DNA from: Pseudomonadota bacterium
GTDB taxonomy: Bacteria > Pseudomonadota > Alphaproteobacteria > Rhizobiales > Hyphomicrobiaceae
NCBI GenBank assembly: GCA_018242215.1
Contig: JAFECG010000022.1
Location: 62,001 to 126,000 of the forward strand
DNA length: 64,000 nucleotides
Direction: 5' to 3'
Both the position numbers and the translations under genes were made by a program. The notes below the pieces were generated by a model. The model was not told the origin of the DNA. It was given only the letters and a program-made list of their open reading frames with translations, and searched no databases. The stretch's first letter is position 1. Each line of letters starts with the position of its first letter. Of this stretch, positions 18,376 through 27,044 are shown piece after piece.

Positions 18376-19719
18376 TCAGAATTTGATCAGACCACCCATG
18401 ATGACCGCGTCGAAGGCGTCGAGGCTCAGGGTCTGATTTGCCACGTTCGTAATGTTACCATCCGCGTGGCGGTAAACGACGTAGAGGTCCATCTCAGCGG
18501 CATCGATGTGCTGCACGGCGCCAGCGCCGACAAAGTTCAGGCTGGTCGATGATAGGGCCGTTGCAGGAGCGAGCGTCGTCGAGAATGCCGCGCCGCTGTC
18601 CTTGCTGCCGCCGTCATCATGACGGTACTCGCCAAAGAGCGTCGTCTTGCCGAGCGGCACCCATTTCTGCTCGATACCGCCTTGGATGAACCACAAGCTG
18701 CTTGTCGCATTTGTGCCCACTGCGGCAGCACCCGTGAGGTCTGCGACGCGCACATCGCGATTTTGGGCATAGCCACCATAGACATAAAGGCCCGTGGGGG
18801 CGTGCATCACGGTCGCTGCAGCGCCGAACAACTGGCAATCCGTCGGCGCTGTTTTCGTCGAGCAACCAATATGTTCGTCGGAATTCTCGCCGTATCCGAC
18901 TTTGCCGAGCACCAGGAAATCGCCCAGCTTGTTGGAGTAGGTCAACGCCATTCCCCAATCGTCGTCCTCGCCCCATGAAGCGGTCAGAACAAAGCCCGCG
19001 ATCGTCGGTGAGTCATAGCGGACGATATTGCGGCGTCCATCCTGGCCGACCGTTCCGTTGTCGACGCCTTGGAGAATGCTGGACCACCGTAGGCCACTGC
19101 CGATCGGCAGGCCGTTATGACGAAGGAAGAAGTTGGGGTTGTATGCGCCAGCCGCCTGTGCGTCGGAGAAGTTACGCGTGTTGGCGCCGTCGGCGTCGTC
19201 GAGCACGTGATAGAGCGCCGTTCCTTCGAGGCCAACCGTAACCTTGCCCAGGTCCTTGCTCTTCAACCACCAATTGCTCTTGCGGACGGTTAGGATATTG
19301 TCGGTCGTATTGGGGCTGGCGTTCCCGCTTGGAGAAGTCTGGTCAAACTTGTTCAGAGGATGCCCTTGAACGCCGATCTCCATCGTATAACCCGCGGAGT
19401 AGCCCGGCGCGATCTGCGCTTCTCCAACGAAGCGGAAACGTGACTGCTCGAGCGTGTTCGTGCCGACGTAGGCATTGGATTCGGCGCCGTCGTCCCAGAC
19501 CATGACGGATTCGTTCACCCATCCGGATACCGTGAGCGACACCTTGCGGTTGCCCTTGCGGGCGGTCGTGGCTTCGAGCTCGGCGACGCGCTCCTCGAGA
19601 TCGGCGCAGCAATCGCCACCCAGATCGGCCGCTATTGCAGGTGTATAGGCCGCGGCGGTCAGCCCGAACGCCGCCAACAACGCCAAACGGCTACTCGACA
19701 ATTTGAATACCGATTTCAT
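18376..19719 (-). CDS. Alphaproteobacterial outer-membrane porin
   Basis: The 447-residue protein has a signal peptide (SSSRLALLAAFGLTAAAYTPAIAA, cleaved near 30). A short acidic segment with a cysteine pair and heptads (DCCADLEERVAELEATTARKG) follows, then a beta-rich barrel starting VSLTVSGWVNESVMVWDDG and ending in phenylalanine (MGGLIKF), as outer-membrane proteins do. This is the porin type of Rhizobiales (porin_2 family), which forms trimeric diffusion channels. The gene is monocistronic: it has a strong terminator and a long leader with two hairpins. It is probably a major outer-membrane protein. Confidence 0.92.
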   Translation of the reverse strand: MKSVFKLSSSRLALLAAFGLTAAAYTPAIAADLGGDCCADLEERVAELEATTARKGNRKVSLTVSGWVNESVMVWDDGAESNAYVGTNTLEQSRFRFVGEAQIAPGYSAGYTMEIGVQGHPLNKFDQTSPSGNASPNTTDNILTVRKSNWWLKSKDLGKVTVGLEGTALYHVLDDADGANTRNFSDAQAAGAYNPNFFLRHNGLPIGSGLRWSSILQGVDNGTVGQDGRRNIVRYDSPTIAGFVLTASWGEDDDWGMALTYSNKLGDFLVLGKVGYGENSDEHIGCSTKTAPTDCQLFGAAATVMHAPTGLYVYGGYAQNRDVRVADLTGAAAVGTNATSSLWFIQGGIEQKWVPLGKTTLFGEYRHDDGGSKDSGAAFSTTLAPATALSSTSLNFVGAGAVQHIDAAEMDLYVVYRHADGNITNVANQTLSLDAFDAVIMGGLIKF

Positions 19720-19755
19720 CGGTGCCCCTCTATTTTACAGACCCCAAGTGTTTTC

Positions 19756-19793
19756 GGCGCACAAATCCCCTGGTGCGCCGGGCGTTTTCGCCC
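19756..19793 (-). promoter_or_regulatory. Two adjacent hairpins in the porin mRNA leader
   Basis: Read on the minus strand, GGGCG-AAAA-CGCCC (19793-19780) is followed at once by GGCGCAC-N10-GTGCGCC (19779-19756). The two hairpins end 36 bases before the porin ATG, upstream of the ribosome site GAGGGG. Porin leaders are frequent targets of Hfq-dependent small RNAs. Confidence 0.45.
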
Positions 19794-19892
19794 TTATGCC
19801 CTCAAAGCGTCTTAGCCATGTGGACAACTTAAGGATCTGCTAACCCGCCAGTTTAACAGGTACGTGACAGTGGCCCGTCATATTCGTTGCAC

Positions 19893-19910
19893 TTGAGCCA
19901 CATTTGAGCC
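19893..19910. promoter_or_regulatory. Direct repeat TTGAGCC, 11-base period, in divergent promoter region
   Basis: TTGAGCC occurs at 19893-19899 and 19904-19910, one helical turn apart, between the divergent porin and UbiH-like genes. Such phasing is typical of tandem response-regulator sites. No regulator can be named. Confidence 0.3.
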
Positions 19911-19957
19911 TTTTGAAGAAATTTTGCGTTTCAATGACAACATCGCAGGACTAACGT

Positions 19958-21148
19958 ATGGCCGGACAAGACATTTTTGACATTGCTGTAGCAGGCGCCG
20001 GTCCGGCGGGATTGATCGCTGGACTGGCGTGCGCACAGTCGGGTCTCCGTACGGTTGTTATTGGGCCACCGTCTTCCGGCGGGGACAGGCGGACGTCCGC
20101 GCTCTTTGGCGGGTCGATCGAGCTTCTGAAAAGATTGGATCTCTGGCAGGCACTCGAGGCGCAATCGGAGCCGGTCACCGGCGTTCGGATCGTTGATCGC
20201 AGCTCGAGCCTTTTGAAAGCGCCGGAAGTCCTTTTTGAAGCCCGGGAAGCGGGCTTTGATGCTTTCGGGTATAATATTCCCAATGTTGCGCTGACCAATG
20301 TGCTCGAAGCCGCGTGTGGCGAGCGCCTCTGCCGGGTGCGCGCTTCAGTCTCGAAGGTCGACATTGCGGCTCTCCTTGTCGATACTGGCGAAGCGATCAC
20401 TGCACGGCTGATCGTCGCAGCTGACGGACGCGCTTCGGCGACGCGCGGTGCGGCCGACATCGAGGTATCCACATGGAGTTATCCTCAGTCCGCGATCGTA
20501 ACGACCTTCTCCCACGGGCGTGACCATCATGGCGTGTCGACAGAGTTGCATCGTCATGCCGGACCACTGACCGTCGTGCCCGGGGCTGGCCGAACCTCCA
20601 ATCTTGTCTGGATCGATACACCCGACGAAATCGAGCGGCTTTCATCACTTGACGACTTTCAGTTCACTCGCGAACTCGGCTCGGCTCTTCAGGGTCTTCT
20701 CGGTGCGCTTTCCGATTTCACGCCGCGCCAGTGTTTTCGGCTTTCTGGACAGACGGCGCAGCCGTTTGCGAAAAACCGCGTCGTCGTCGCCGGAGAAGCC
20801 GCGCACGTCATTCCGCCGATCGGGGCGCAAGGTCTGAACCTCAGCTTTCGAGACGCGGCGACCATCGCTGAAATAGCGGGCGGAGCCAAGCGAGAGGGCC
20901 TGGACATCGGCGGTGATCCGGTACTCAGGCGCTACGATCAGGCGCGGCGAACCGACATCGGGACCAGAGTCTTCGCGGTCGATATTTTGAATAAATCGCT
21001 GCTAAGCACTATTCCCGGCGTGAGCCTCGCACGCGGATTCGGTCTCTTTGCACTCGCCGCGAGTTCATCGCTCCGCATACGCGTCATGCGAGAGGGCATC
21101 CTTCCCTCTGCGTCGAAACCGACGTTGATGTCTCCCAACGTATCGTGA
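19958..21148 (+). CDS. UbiH/UbiF-type FAD-dependent hydroxylase
   Basis: The 396-residue flavoprotein has the FAD motif VAGAGPAGLIAGLACA at about 10-25, the family motif GGDRRTSALFGGSIELL near 41-57, and the second FAD motif VVAGEAAHVIPPIGAQGLNLSFRDA near 269-293. These are the hallmarks of ubiquinone-ring hydroxylases (UbiH, UbiF, UbiI, UbiL). It probably adds a hydroxyl to a ubiquinone precursor at the membrane. Which ring position it uses cannot be told. It is transcribed away from the porin and is followed by a lipid A acyltransferase. Confidence 0.87.
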   Translation: MAGQDIFDIAVAGAGPAGLIAGLACAQSGLRTVVIGPPSSGGDRRTSALFGGSIELLKRLDLWQALEAQSEPVTGVRIVDRSSSLLKAPEVLFEAREAGFDAFGYNIPNVALTNVLEAACGERLCRVRASVSKVDIAALLVDTGEAITARLIVAADGRASATRGAADIEVSTWSYPQSAIVTTFSHGRDHHGVSTELHRHAGPLTVVPGAGRTSNLVWIDTPDEIERLSSLDDFQFTRELGSALQGLLGALSDFTPRQCFRLSGQTAQPFAKNRVVVAGEAAHVIPPIGAQGLNLSFRDAATIAEIAGGAKREGLDIGGDPVLRRYDQARRTDIGTRVFAVDILNKSLLSTIPGVSLARGFGLFALAASSSLRIRVMREGILPSASKPTLMSPNVS

Positions 21149-21303
21149 AAATCTGACGGTCGAGCCTTGACGGCGAAGTCGCCGGAGATGCATCACCCTC
21201 GCGTATCGTCCATTCCCAAGCAAGGAAACCGGCGCTGTCCTCTACAGAGATTTCGCGGCTGCGCGATCTGCAATTCAGGCTCGAATACATCGTTCTTCGC
21301 GCT

Positions 21304-22158
21304 GTGGTCGGCATTGTTCGCGCGGTGCCGCTCGACACGGCGACGCACCTCTCCGCGTGGTGCTGGCGCAGGCTCGCGCCGAAGATCAATCCGAAGCGGC
21401 ACAAGCGTGCGTTAGCGAATCTCAAGGTCGCCTTCCCCGAGAAATCGGACGAACAGCGCGAGGCCATTGCGCTTCGGCACTGGGAGAATTTGGGACGGGT
21501 CATGGCCGAGACCATGAGGATCGATCAGATCATCGCGGAGCCGTCGCGTCTCGTCATCAAGAACCCCGAAGTGTTCAACCGCTATGCCAGCAAGCTCGGC
21601 CCGATCGTGGGCGCATCGCTGCACATGGGCAATTGGGAGCTTGCGATCTGGCCGTTGACCCTTGCCGGTGCGAACCCGGCTTGCGTCTATCGCTCTGTCA
21701 ATAATCCCTACATCGACCGCTACATTCGCTATCAGCGGCGGGATCTCTATCCGGGGGGCCTCTTCGGACGCGGCAAGGTCGAAGGCGACCATGGCGAGAG
21801 CCAGAAGACGGCGCGCATCATCATGGACTACGTTCGTAACGGCGGCCGCCTCGGCGTCGTCTGCGATCTTTGGGACCGGACTGGCCTCCCAGTTCCATTC
21901 TTCGGCAAGGATGCGCGAACGGTTACAATTCCGGCCATGATCGCGCGGCGCGTCGGTGCACGGATCTGGATGTCGCGGTGCATGCGGGTTGGCAACGACA
22001 GCCGCTTCGAAATCGAGCTGAAAGAACTTCGCATTCCCCGCACTTCCAGTCATGCCGACGACGTCAAATGGGCAACCGCTGAGATGACACGTCAGTTCGA
22101 GGAATGGGTGCGCGAACTCCCCGACCAATGGATGTGGTCCAACCGGCGCTGGAACTGA
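21304..22158 (+). CDS. LpxL/LpxM-family lipid A acyltransferase, start uncertain
   Basis: From a GTG at 21304 the product is 284 residues, with the catalytic HMGNWE motif near 102, a later GGRLGVVCDLWDRTGLPVPFFGKDART segment, and TWSNRRW-like end WMWSNRRWN. It transfers a secondary acyl chain to lipid A at the inner membrane. The reading frame upstream encodes LRDLQFRLEYIVLRAVVG, which resembles the usual N-terminus of this family. No ATG, GTG or TTG exists in frame between the stop at 21152 and 21304. A CTG at 21235 preceded by AAGGAA is the best upstream candidate, giving about 307 residues. Confidence 0.88.
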   Translation: MVGIVRAVPLDTATHLSAWCWRRLAPKINPKRHKRALANLKVAFPEKSDEQREAIALRHWENLGRVMAETMRIDQIIAEPSRLVIKNPEVFNRYASKLGPIVGASLHMGNWELAIWPLTLAGANPACVYRSVNNPYIDRYIRYQRRDLYPGGLFGRGKVEGDHGESQKTARIIMDYVRNGGRLGVVCDLWDRTGLPVPFFGKDARTVTIPAMIARRVGARIWMSRCMRVGNDSRFEIELKELRIPRTSSHADDVKWATAEMTRQFEEWVRELPDQWMWSNRRWN

Positions 22159-22242
22159 CCATCGCGGCGATGTCCCGCTGAGCACGGAACTTACGGGCGA
22201 CAGGAAGCGTTTTTTGGGGTTGAACTTCGATGGAGCGCCCCG

Positions 22243-23034
22243 ATGAGCGACGCCCTTTCTCCACTTCGCTTGTTTGTCGTTTTGATGGGATTGCTGTTGC
22301 CGACGGTGGCCCTGATTCCGCTCGGCAGCCTTTGGCTCTGGCAGCACGGCTATCTTCTTCATTGGGCGCTTGCGACGCTGATTTGCACCACAATCGCCTT
22401 CGCATTCGAGCGCCGGACGCTTGGCAGACCTGCGCCGAAAACGCCGGACGACGCCGTAGCTACCGGCATGGCGATGCCCACGGACAAGCGGGCTGGCGTA
22501 GAGTCGCCGCGTATCGCAGCAGAGGCCGCCGTCGACGTCTTCGCGAAGGATTCCAACTCGCGGACGATTTCGTCCTGGAACGATGTGCTCAACACGGGCC
22601 TCGAGACGGTCGAAATCGTCGCAAAGGTCTACCATCCCTCGGACAAAGATCCGATGCTCCACTTCACGGTTCCGGAAGCGTTGACACTCATTGAACAGGT
22701 CAGCGCGCGGCTCCGCCCCGTGTTCGAGGGAACGATCCCTCTCGGCAACCGCTTGACCGTCGCGCAGTTCGCGCAGGTCTATCGCTGGCGAGGCATCTAT
22801 GACGTTGCCGGTCGCGCATGGTCGATCTGGCGCGTGATGCGTCTGGTCAATCCCACCACGGCCGCCACGTATGAAATGCGGGACCGCCTATCGAAATCGC
22901 TTTTCGGCTGGCTGAAGGAGACGGTCTCCGGACGGCTGGTGCGTGCATATATTCACGAGGTGGGCGCGGCGGCGATTGATCTCTATAGCGGCGAACTCAA
23001 GAAACAGGCCGCGGCGCGGAAGGCAAACTCCTGA
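22243..23034 (+). CDS. Membrane protein like the N-terminal half of a DUF697-type GTPase
   Basis: The 263-residue protein has two hydrophobic segments near 9-27 and 35-53, then a soluble region. This contains VEIVAKVYHPSDKDPMLHFTVPEALTLIEQVSARLR and a C-terminal VRAYIHEVGAAAIDLYSGEL. I recall this arrangement, including the IDLYSG ending, from the region in front of the GTPase domain in larger membrane GTPases of proteobacteria. Here the protein stops just after it, with no P-loop. The assignment rests on memory of the family and is unverified. It follows the acyltransferase gene by 84 bases. Confidence 0.55.
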   Translation: MSDALSPLRLFVVLMGLLLPTVALIPLGSLWLWQHGYLLHWALATLICTTIAFAFERRTLGRPAPKTPDDAVATGMAMPTDKRAGVESPRIAAEAAVDVFAKDSNSRTISSWNDVLNTGLETVEIVAKVYHPSDKDPMLHFTVPEALTLIEQVSARLRPVFEGTIPLGNRLTVAQFAQVYRWRGIYDVAGRAWSIWRVMRLVNPTTAATYEMRDRLSKSLFGWLKETVSGRLVRAYIHEVGAAAIDLYSGELKKQAAARKANS

Positions 23035-23142
23035 GCGTTCGAGCGCTGGCAAAGAAAACGTCCGCCGAGAGATCATTCTCGACGGACCAAAGTTCAGCTC
23101 GGATTTCTGAGCCTCGAAGCTCGGCTATGACGCGTTGCGTGC

Positions 23143-23412
23143 TTATGATTTCCAGAGCGCGCCGACGACGAAGCCGACGGCCGCTGCCATGAGGAGAGTC
23201 GTAAAGGGCTGATCCTTCACCGATTTGTCGATCGCGCCTTTCACGTTGCCGGCAACTTCGCCCACCTGCTCACGAGCCTGTCCGGCCATGTCCTGCGCAC
23301 GGCTTGCCATGTCCTGAGCGCGATCAGAGGCATCGTCGTAAGCTTGTTTCGCTTTGCTCTTGAGGTCTTCGACACTGCCCGACCCATACTGGGATGCGGA
23401 TGATGTGGCCAT
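23143..23412 (-). CDS. DUF883/ElaB-like stress membrane protein
   Basis: The 89-residue protein has a long alanine-, aspartate- and glutamine-rich amphipathic helix with repeated RAQDMA units (DRAQDMASRAQDMAGQAREQVGE), then a C-terminal membrane segment FTTLLMAAAVGFVVGALWKS. This matches the ElaB/YqjD/DUF883 design, C-tail-anchored inner-membrane proteins that in E. coli bind ribosomes in stationary phase. A ribosome site CCGGAG sits 10 bases before the ATG. A promoter resembling the EcfG general-stress consensus lies upstream, which fits a stress role. Confidence 0.75.
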   Translation of the reverse strand: MATSSASQYGSGSVEDLKSKAKQAYDDASDRAQDMASRAQDMAGQAREQVGEVAGNVKGAIDKSVKDQPFTTLLMAAAVGFVVGALWKS

Positions 23413-23446
23413 TGTTCAAACTCCGGTTGTTGCACTTCTATGAGGC

Positions 23447-23472
23447 AACGCGGAGCGCAGCGGGTTGGTTTC
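23447..23472 (-). promoter_or_regulatory. EcfG-like promoter of the DUF883-type gene
   Basis: On the minus strand GAAAC (23472-23468), a 17-base spacer and CGTT (23450-23447) match the alphaproteobacterial general-stress consensus GGAAC-N17-CGTT with one mismatch. It sits 35 bases before the start codon. Confidence 0.4.
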
Positions 23473-23486
23473 ATGACGGTTTGAAT

Positions 23487-23567
23487 GTCATTTTCGGGCT
23501 TGGCCCGGAGACCATTAAGCGGGAGCGCCGATGGCAAAATGGATCCTCGGCATAAGCCGAGGATCAC
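23487..23567. repeat. Composite two-hairpin intergenic repeat, copy A
   Basis: This 81-base element begins GTCATTTTCGGGCTTGGCCCG and ends in a perfect 9-base inverted repeat, ATCCTCGGC-ATAA-GCCGAGGAT (23543-23564), followed by CAC. The other copies lie at 25691-25736, 46411-46479 and 61825-61890. All share GTCATC-like outer ends and lie between genes. Confidence 0.75.
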
Positions 23568-23619
23568 AGACGTGGCTGGATGGCCGGCTTGGCGGGCACG
23601 ATTGCAGGATGACATCCGG

Positions 23620-25563
23620 CTATCGCAAATCCGGCGGCACCGCTTCGGCTGCCAGAGTCGCCAGCGCCTCATCGAGACCAAGCACAGTCTGCTCCTGCGA
23701 ACCTAAACGGCGTACGGAGACTTTCCGCTCCTCCGCTTCGCGCTTTCCGACAACGAGGATCACGGGAACCTTCTGCAGCGAGTGCTCGCGGACCTTCAGG
23801 TTGATCTTCTCGTTGCGCAAATCAGTCTCGACGCGCAAGCCCAGCGCTTTGGCCTTCTCGGCGACTTCGACCGCGTAGTCGTTCGCGTCTGACACGATCG
23901 GCGCAACGACGATCTGCAGCGGCGCGAGCCACAGCGGGAAGTGTCCGGCGAAATTCTCGATCAGAATGCCGGTGAAGCGCTCGAGCGAACCGAAGATGGC
24001 GCGGTGGATCATCACCGGCGTTTTCTTCTCGGACTTCTCGTCGATATAGAACGCGCCGAGGCGGCCCGCGAGATTGAAGTCGACCTGCGTCGTGCCGCAC
24101 TGCCAGTCGCGGCCGATGGCGTCGCGCAGCACGTATTCGAGCTTCGGTCCGTAGAACGCACCCTCGCCCGGCTGAATCTCTGTCTTGATCTGATCGTTCG
24201 AACGCCGCTTCACCTCTTCGAGGACGTCGCCAAGAGCCTTCTCGGCCTTGTCCCATAGCTCGTCCGAGCCGACGCGCTTTTCGGGGCGCAGCGACAGCTT
24301 GATGACGATGTTCTCGAAGCCGAAGTCCTTGTAGATCGCAAGCAGCAGATCGTTGATCTTGAGGCATTCCTCCATGATCTGATGCTCGGTCAGGAAGATA
24401 TGCGCGTCGTCCTGCGTGAAATGGCGCACCCGCAGCATACCGTGAAGCGCGCCCGACGGCTCATAGCGATGCACCTTGCCGAACTCGGCGATGCGAAGCG
24501 GCAGGTCGCGATAGCTTTTCAGGCCGTTCTTGTAGATCTGAACGTGTCCGGGACAGTTCATCGGCTTGCAGCAGAACACGCGCTCGTCCGGCAGGACGGT
24601 CGTGAACATGTTCTCACCGTAGTTCTCCCAGTGACCGGAAAGCTCCCAGAAGTGCTTCTCCATCATGTCGGGCGTGTTGACTTCCGTGTAGCCCGCGCGC
24701 GCCTGTTGACGGCGCATGTAGGCGATCAAGGTCTGGAAGAGCGTCCAACCTTTCGGATGCCAGAAGACAGAGCCCGGTGCCTCTTCCTGGAAGTGGAACA
24801 GGTCCATCTCACGACCGAGTTTGCGATGATCGCGCTTCTCGGCTTCTTCAAGCTGATGCAGATAAGCTTTGAGCTCGTCCTCGTTGGCGAACGCCGTGCC
24901 GTAGATGCGCTGAAGCTGCGGCTTCGTTGAATCGCCTCGCCAATACGCACCCGCGAACTTCATCAGCTTGAACGCCTTGCCGACCTGACCGGTCGAGGTC
25001 ATGTGCGGGCCGCGGCAGAGATCGAGCCATTCGCCTTGCTTGTAGATCTTGAGGTCCTGGCCCTCGGGGATCGCATCGACGAGTTCGACCTTGAAATACT
25101 CGCCCTTGTTTTTGAAAAACTCTTTCGCCTTGTCGCGCGACCAGACTTCCTTGGTGAAAGGCGCGTTCTTGGCGATGATCTCGCCCATGCGCTTTTCGAT
25201 TTTCGGAATGTCTTCCGGCTCGAACGGCTGCTGCTTTGCGAAGTCGTAATAGAAGCCGCTGTCGATAACCGGGCCGATGGTCACCTGGGTGCCGGGCCAG
25301 ATCGACTGCACGGCTTCGGCGAGCACGTGCGCGGCGTCGTGCCGGATCAGTTCCAGCGCAACAGGGTCGGTGCGCGAGACGAAGTTGATCGAAGCGTCGT
25401 GATTGATCGGATCGGCAAGATCGGCCAGCGCGCCGTTGAGCTGCATGGCGACCGTGCGCTTGGCGAGCGAGGGAGAGATCGACTTGGCGATTTCGAGGCC
25501 CGTCGTTCCCTTTGCGATCTGGCGCTGTTTGCCGTCGGGGAACGTAATTGTGACGTCTGTCAT
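23620..25563 (-). CDS. thrS: Threonyl-tRNA synthetase
   Basis: The 647-residue enzyme has an N-terminal TGS domain, an editing domain with [12 protein letters not shown] near 76, a class II catalytic core with zinc ligands in [12 protein letters not shown] near 333, and [14 protein letters not shown] near 515. A C-terminal anticodon-binding domain follows. It charges tRNA-Thr and edits mischarged serine. The length matches the full-length bacterial form. The ATG is preceded by GGAGG. It stands alone on the minus strand, with intergenic repeats on both sides. Confidence 0.97.
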   Translation of the reverse strand: MTDVTITFPDGKQRQIAKGTTGLEIAKSISPSLAKRTVAMQLNGALADLADPINHDASINFVSRTDPVALELIRHDAAHVLAEAVQSIWPGTQVTIGPVIDSGFYYDFAKQQPFEPEDIPKIEKRMGEIIAKNAPFTKEVWSRDKAKEFFKNKGEYFKVELVDAIPEGQDLKIYKQGEWLDLCRGPHMTSTGQVGKAFKLMKFAGAYWRGDSTKPQLQRIYGTAFANEDELKAYLHQLEEAEKRDHRKLGREMDLFHFQEEAPGSVFWHPKGWTLFQTLIAYMRRQQARAGYTEVNTPDMMEKHFWELSGHWENYGENMFTTVLPDERVFCCKPMNCPGHVQIYKNGLKSYRDLPLRIAEFGKVHRYEPSGALHGMLRVRHFTQDDAHIFLTEHQIMEECLKINDLLLAIYKDFGFENIVIKLSLRPEKRVGSDELWDKAEKALGDVLEEVKRRSNDQIKTEIQPGEGAFYGPKLEYVLRDAIGRDWQCGTTQVDFNLAGRLGAFYIDEKSEKKTPVMIHRAIFGSLERFTGILIENFAGHFPLWLAPLQIVVAPIVSDANDYAVEVAEKAKALGLRVETDLRNEKINLKVREHSLQKVPVILVVGKREAEERKVSVRRLGSQEQTVLGLDEALATLAAEAVPPDLR

Positions 25564-25690
25564 CGTGGCCTCCTTTGCTCACTCGCCGCATACGAGCGCG
25601 GCGTAAGACGATTTCGGTTGGCGTAATGGGGTGGCAGCGGCCTTAAGTCAAGCCCGGGCCCCGACCCATGACCTATCCCTTAAACACTTC

Positions 25691-25736
25691 GTCATCTCCG
25701 GCCGTCACTCGCTTGCTCGCGGCGTTCGAGGATGAC
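25691..25736. repeat. Intergenic palindromic repeat, short copy D
   Basis: This 46-base element runs from GTCATCTCC to GAGGATGAC, the same outer ends as copies A to C, but the middle is diverged or deleted. It lies between thrS and yidD. Confidence 0.5.
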
Positions 25737-25759
25737 GGTTACCGGATCGACACCGCGGA

Positions 25760-26038
25760 CTACCGCCAGCGGCCGTAGCGCCAGGGCTGGAAGGTGTGCT
25801 TGACGTCACGGATGTCCGGCACCGGATCGACACCATGCGTTCCGCGTGGGCCGCAGCGGATGAAACGCGACAGGGTGAGCCAGAAACCTTTCCAGGCGCC
25901 GTTCAACTCGATCGCCTGAAGGCCGTACTCCGAGCACGTCGGCCAATGCCGGCACTGGCCGCCGACCAGCGGCTTAAAGGTGTAACGGTAGACGTGGATC
26001 GGCGCCTTGAGCAGCGTCTTGGCAAACCGGGAACTCAT
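25760..26038 (-). CDS. yidD: Membrane protein insertion efficiency factor YidD
   Basis: The 92-residue protein has the YidD signature in full: an amphipathic start (SRFAKTLLKAPIHVYRYTFKPLVGG), then CRHWPTCSEYGLQAIELNGAWKG, then RFIRCGPRGTHGVDPVP. YidD is a peripheral inner-membrane protein that helps insertion by YidC. I chose the ATG at 26038, because the frame upstream to 26074 lacks family likeness. In many bacteria yidD lies in rpmH-rnpA-yidC, but in Rhizobiales it is often separate and near the NifU-like and hisI genes, as here. Confidence 0.93.
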   Translation of the reverse strand: MSSRFAKTLLKAPIHVYRYTFKPLVGGQCRHWPTCSEYGLQAIELNGAWKGFWLTLSRFIRCGPRGTHGVDPVPDIRDVKHTFQPWRYGRWR

Positions 26039-26101
26039 GCTCCAAGCAGAGCGCGTTTCGCCGGCCGGATGCAAGAGCGTCGGTCTGCGGCGTATTTTCG
26101 A

Positions 26102-26731
26102 TCAGGGAGTGGGGGTCGCCGGAGCAGCGGGCGCCGCCGGCGCGGGAGTTTGCGCCGCGGCAGATTTTGCGTCCTGAAGATCCTTCTGAAGCTGGGAAAC
26201 CTGCGACTTCAGCGTGTCAATTTCCTCGCGAAGGGCGTTGGCTGCCGCCTCGGCGTCCGATTTGGCCTTGTTGGCGGCATCGAGAGACGCTTTGGCTTTA
26301 TTTGTATCGTCGTTCGCCGCGGCCAATTTCGCTTTCATGTCCTCTTGAGCGCTGGCGAGCTTTGCTTTGAGGTCGTCATTTTCCTTCGTAAGCGCGGTCG
26401 CCTTGTTGTCGAGTTCCGAAACTTTGGACATCGCGGTCGAAACGTCGGCTTTGCCCTCATCGACCTGGCGTTGGGCATCGCTGACGGCGGCTTTCAGCCG
26501 GTCGATTTCGTCCTGCGAGGACTTCCGCACTTCGGCGGCATCATCGACGGCCTTTCTGAGCGACGCCACTTCGCCCTTCAACGCAGTGAGTTCACCTTCG
26601 GCGGACGTCTTCTGTTGCCATCCGTAGATCGCCACCAACGCCAGGATCGCGATCACCACCCACTTGAGTGCGCTGGTCGACGCGGCTGCACTGTCGGAAC
26701 GCGCGCCACCATCGTTATCCTGCGCTGACAT
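26102..26731 (-). CDS. Bitopic membrane protein with long coiled coil
   Basis: The 209-residue protein has one membrane helix near 22-40 (ALKWVVIAILALVAIYGW), then about 140 residues of lysine-, aspartate- and alanine-rich heptads with no helix breakers (for example VSTAMSKVSELDNKATALTKE). It ends in an alanine- and proline-rich tail. This predicts a periplasmic or cytoplasmic rod anchored in the inner membrane. No catalytic motif is visible and I cannot name a family. It ends 63 bases before the yidD start and is on the same strand, so co-transcription is possible. Confidence 0.7.
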   Translation of the reverse strand: MSAQDNDGGARSDSAAASTSALKWVVIAILALVAIYGWQQKTSAEGELTALKGEVASLRKAVDDAAEVRKSSQDEIDRLKAAVSDAQRQVDEGKADVSTAMSKVSELDNKATALTKENDDLKAKLASAQEDMKAKLAAANDDTNKAKASLDAANKAKSDAEAAANALREEIDTLKSQVSQLQKDLQDAKSAAAQTPAPAAPAAPATPTP

Positions 26732-27044
26732 CTGGATCTCTCCGTTGTGCTCTATTTCAATTTTTGTTGGCCGTCGAATGCGCGCGGTTTTCGGGATAAA
26801 CCCGATTTTATTCCTTTTTGCGGCTGGCGCTTGAGCGGCCGAAGCAGACTTCTACCCTCAGTCGTTCCCGGAACGAAAGGCCTCTCGGCAAGTCGTCCGG
26901 CAAAGAATTGCGCCGCGTTGTGGAAATATCCCGTCGCATCAAACCGGTTTCATCTTAGCGCCACATACAGCACGCCGAACCCGCAGTCGTCGATTGGGTG
27001 ATCCAGTGTCGGAGACAAAATTGGAGGAAAAACTGCGGTAAAGG
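26732..27044. other. Intergenic region with no convincing gene
   Basis: This 313-base stretch separates two minus-strand genes. It holds a weak plus-strand hairpin, TCGGG-ATAAA-CCCGA (26791-26805), followed by TTTTATT. An 84-codon frame on the plus strand has no ribosome site and lacks protein-like composition. The part next to 26731 should hold the promoter of the coiled-coil gene. Confidence 0.5.

Noticed and set aside
26747-27001. 84-codon frame on the plus strand
   Set aside because: No ribosome site and no coding character; it probably spans the promoter of the coiled-coil gene.
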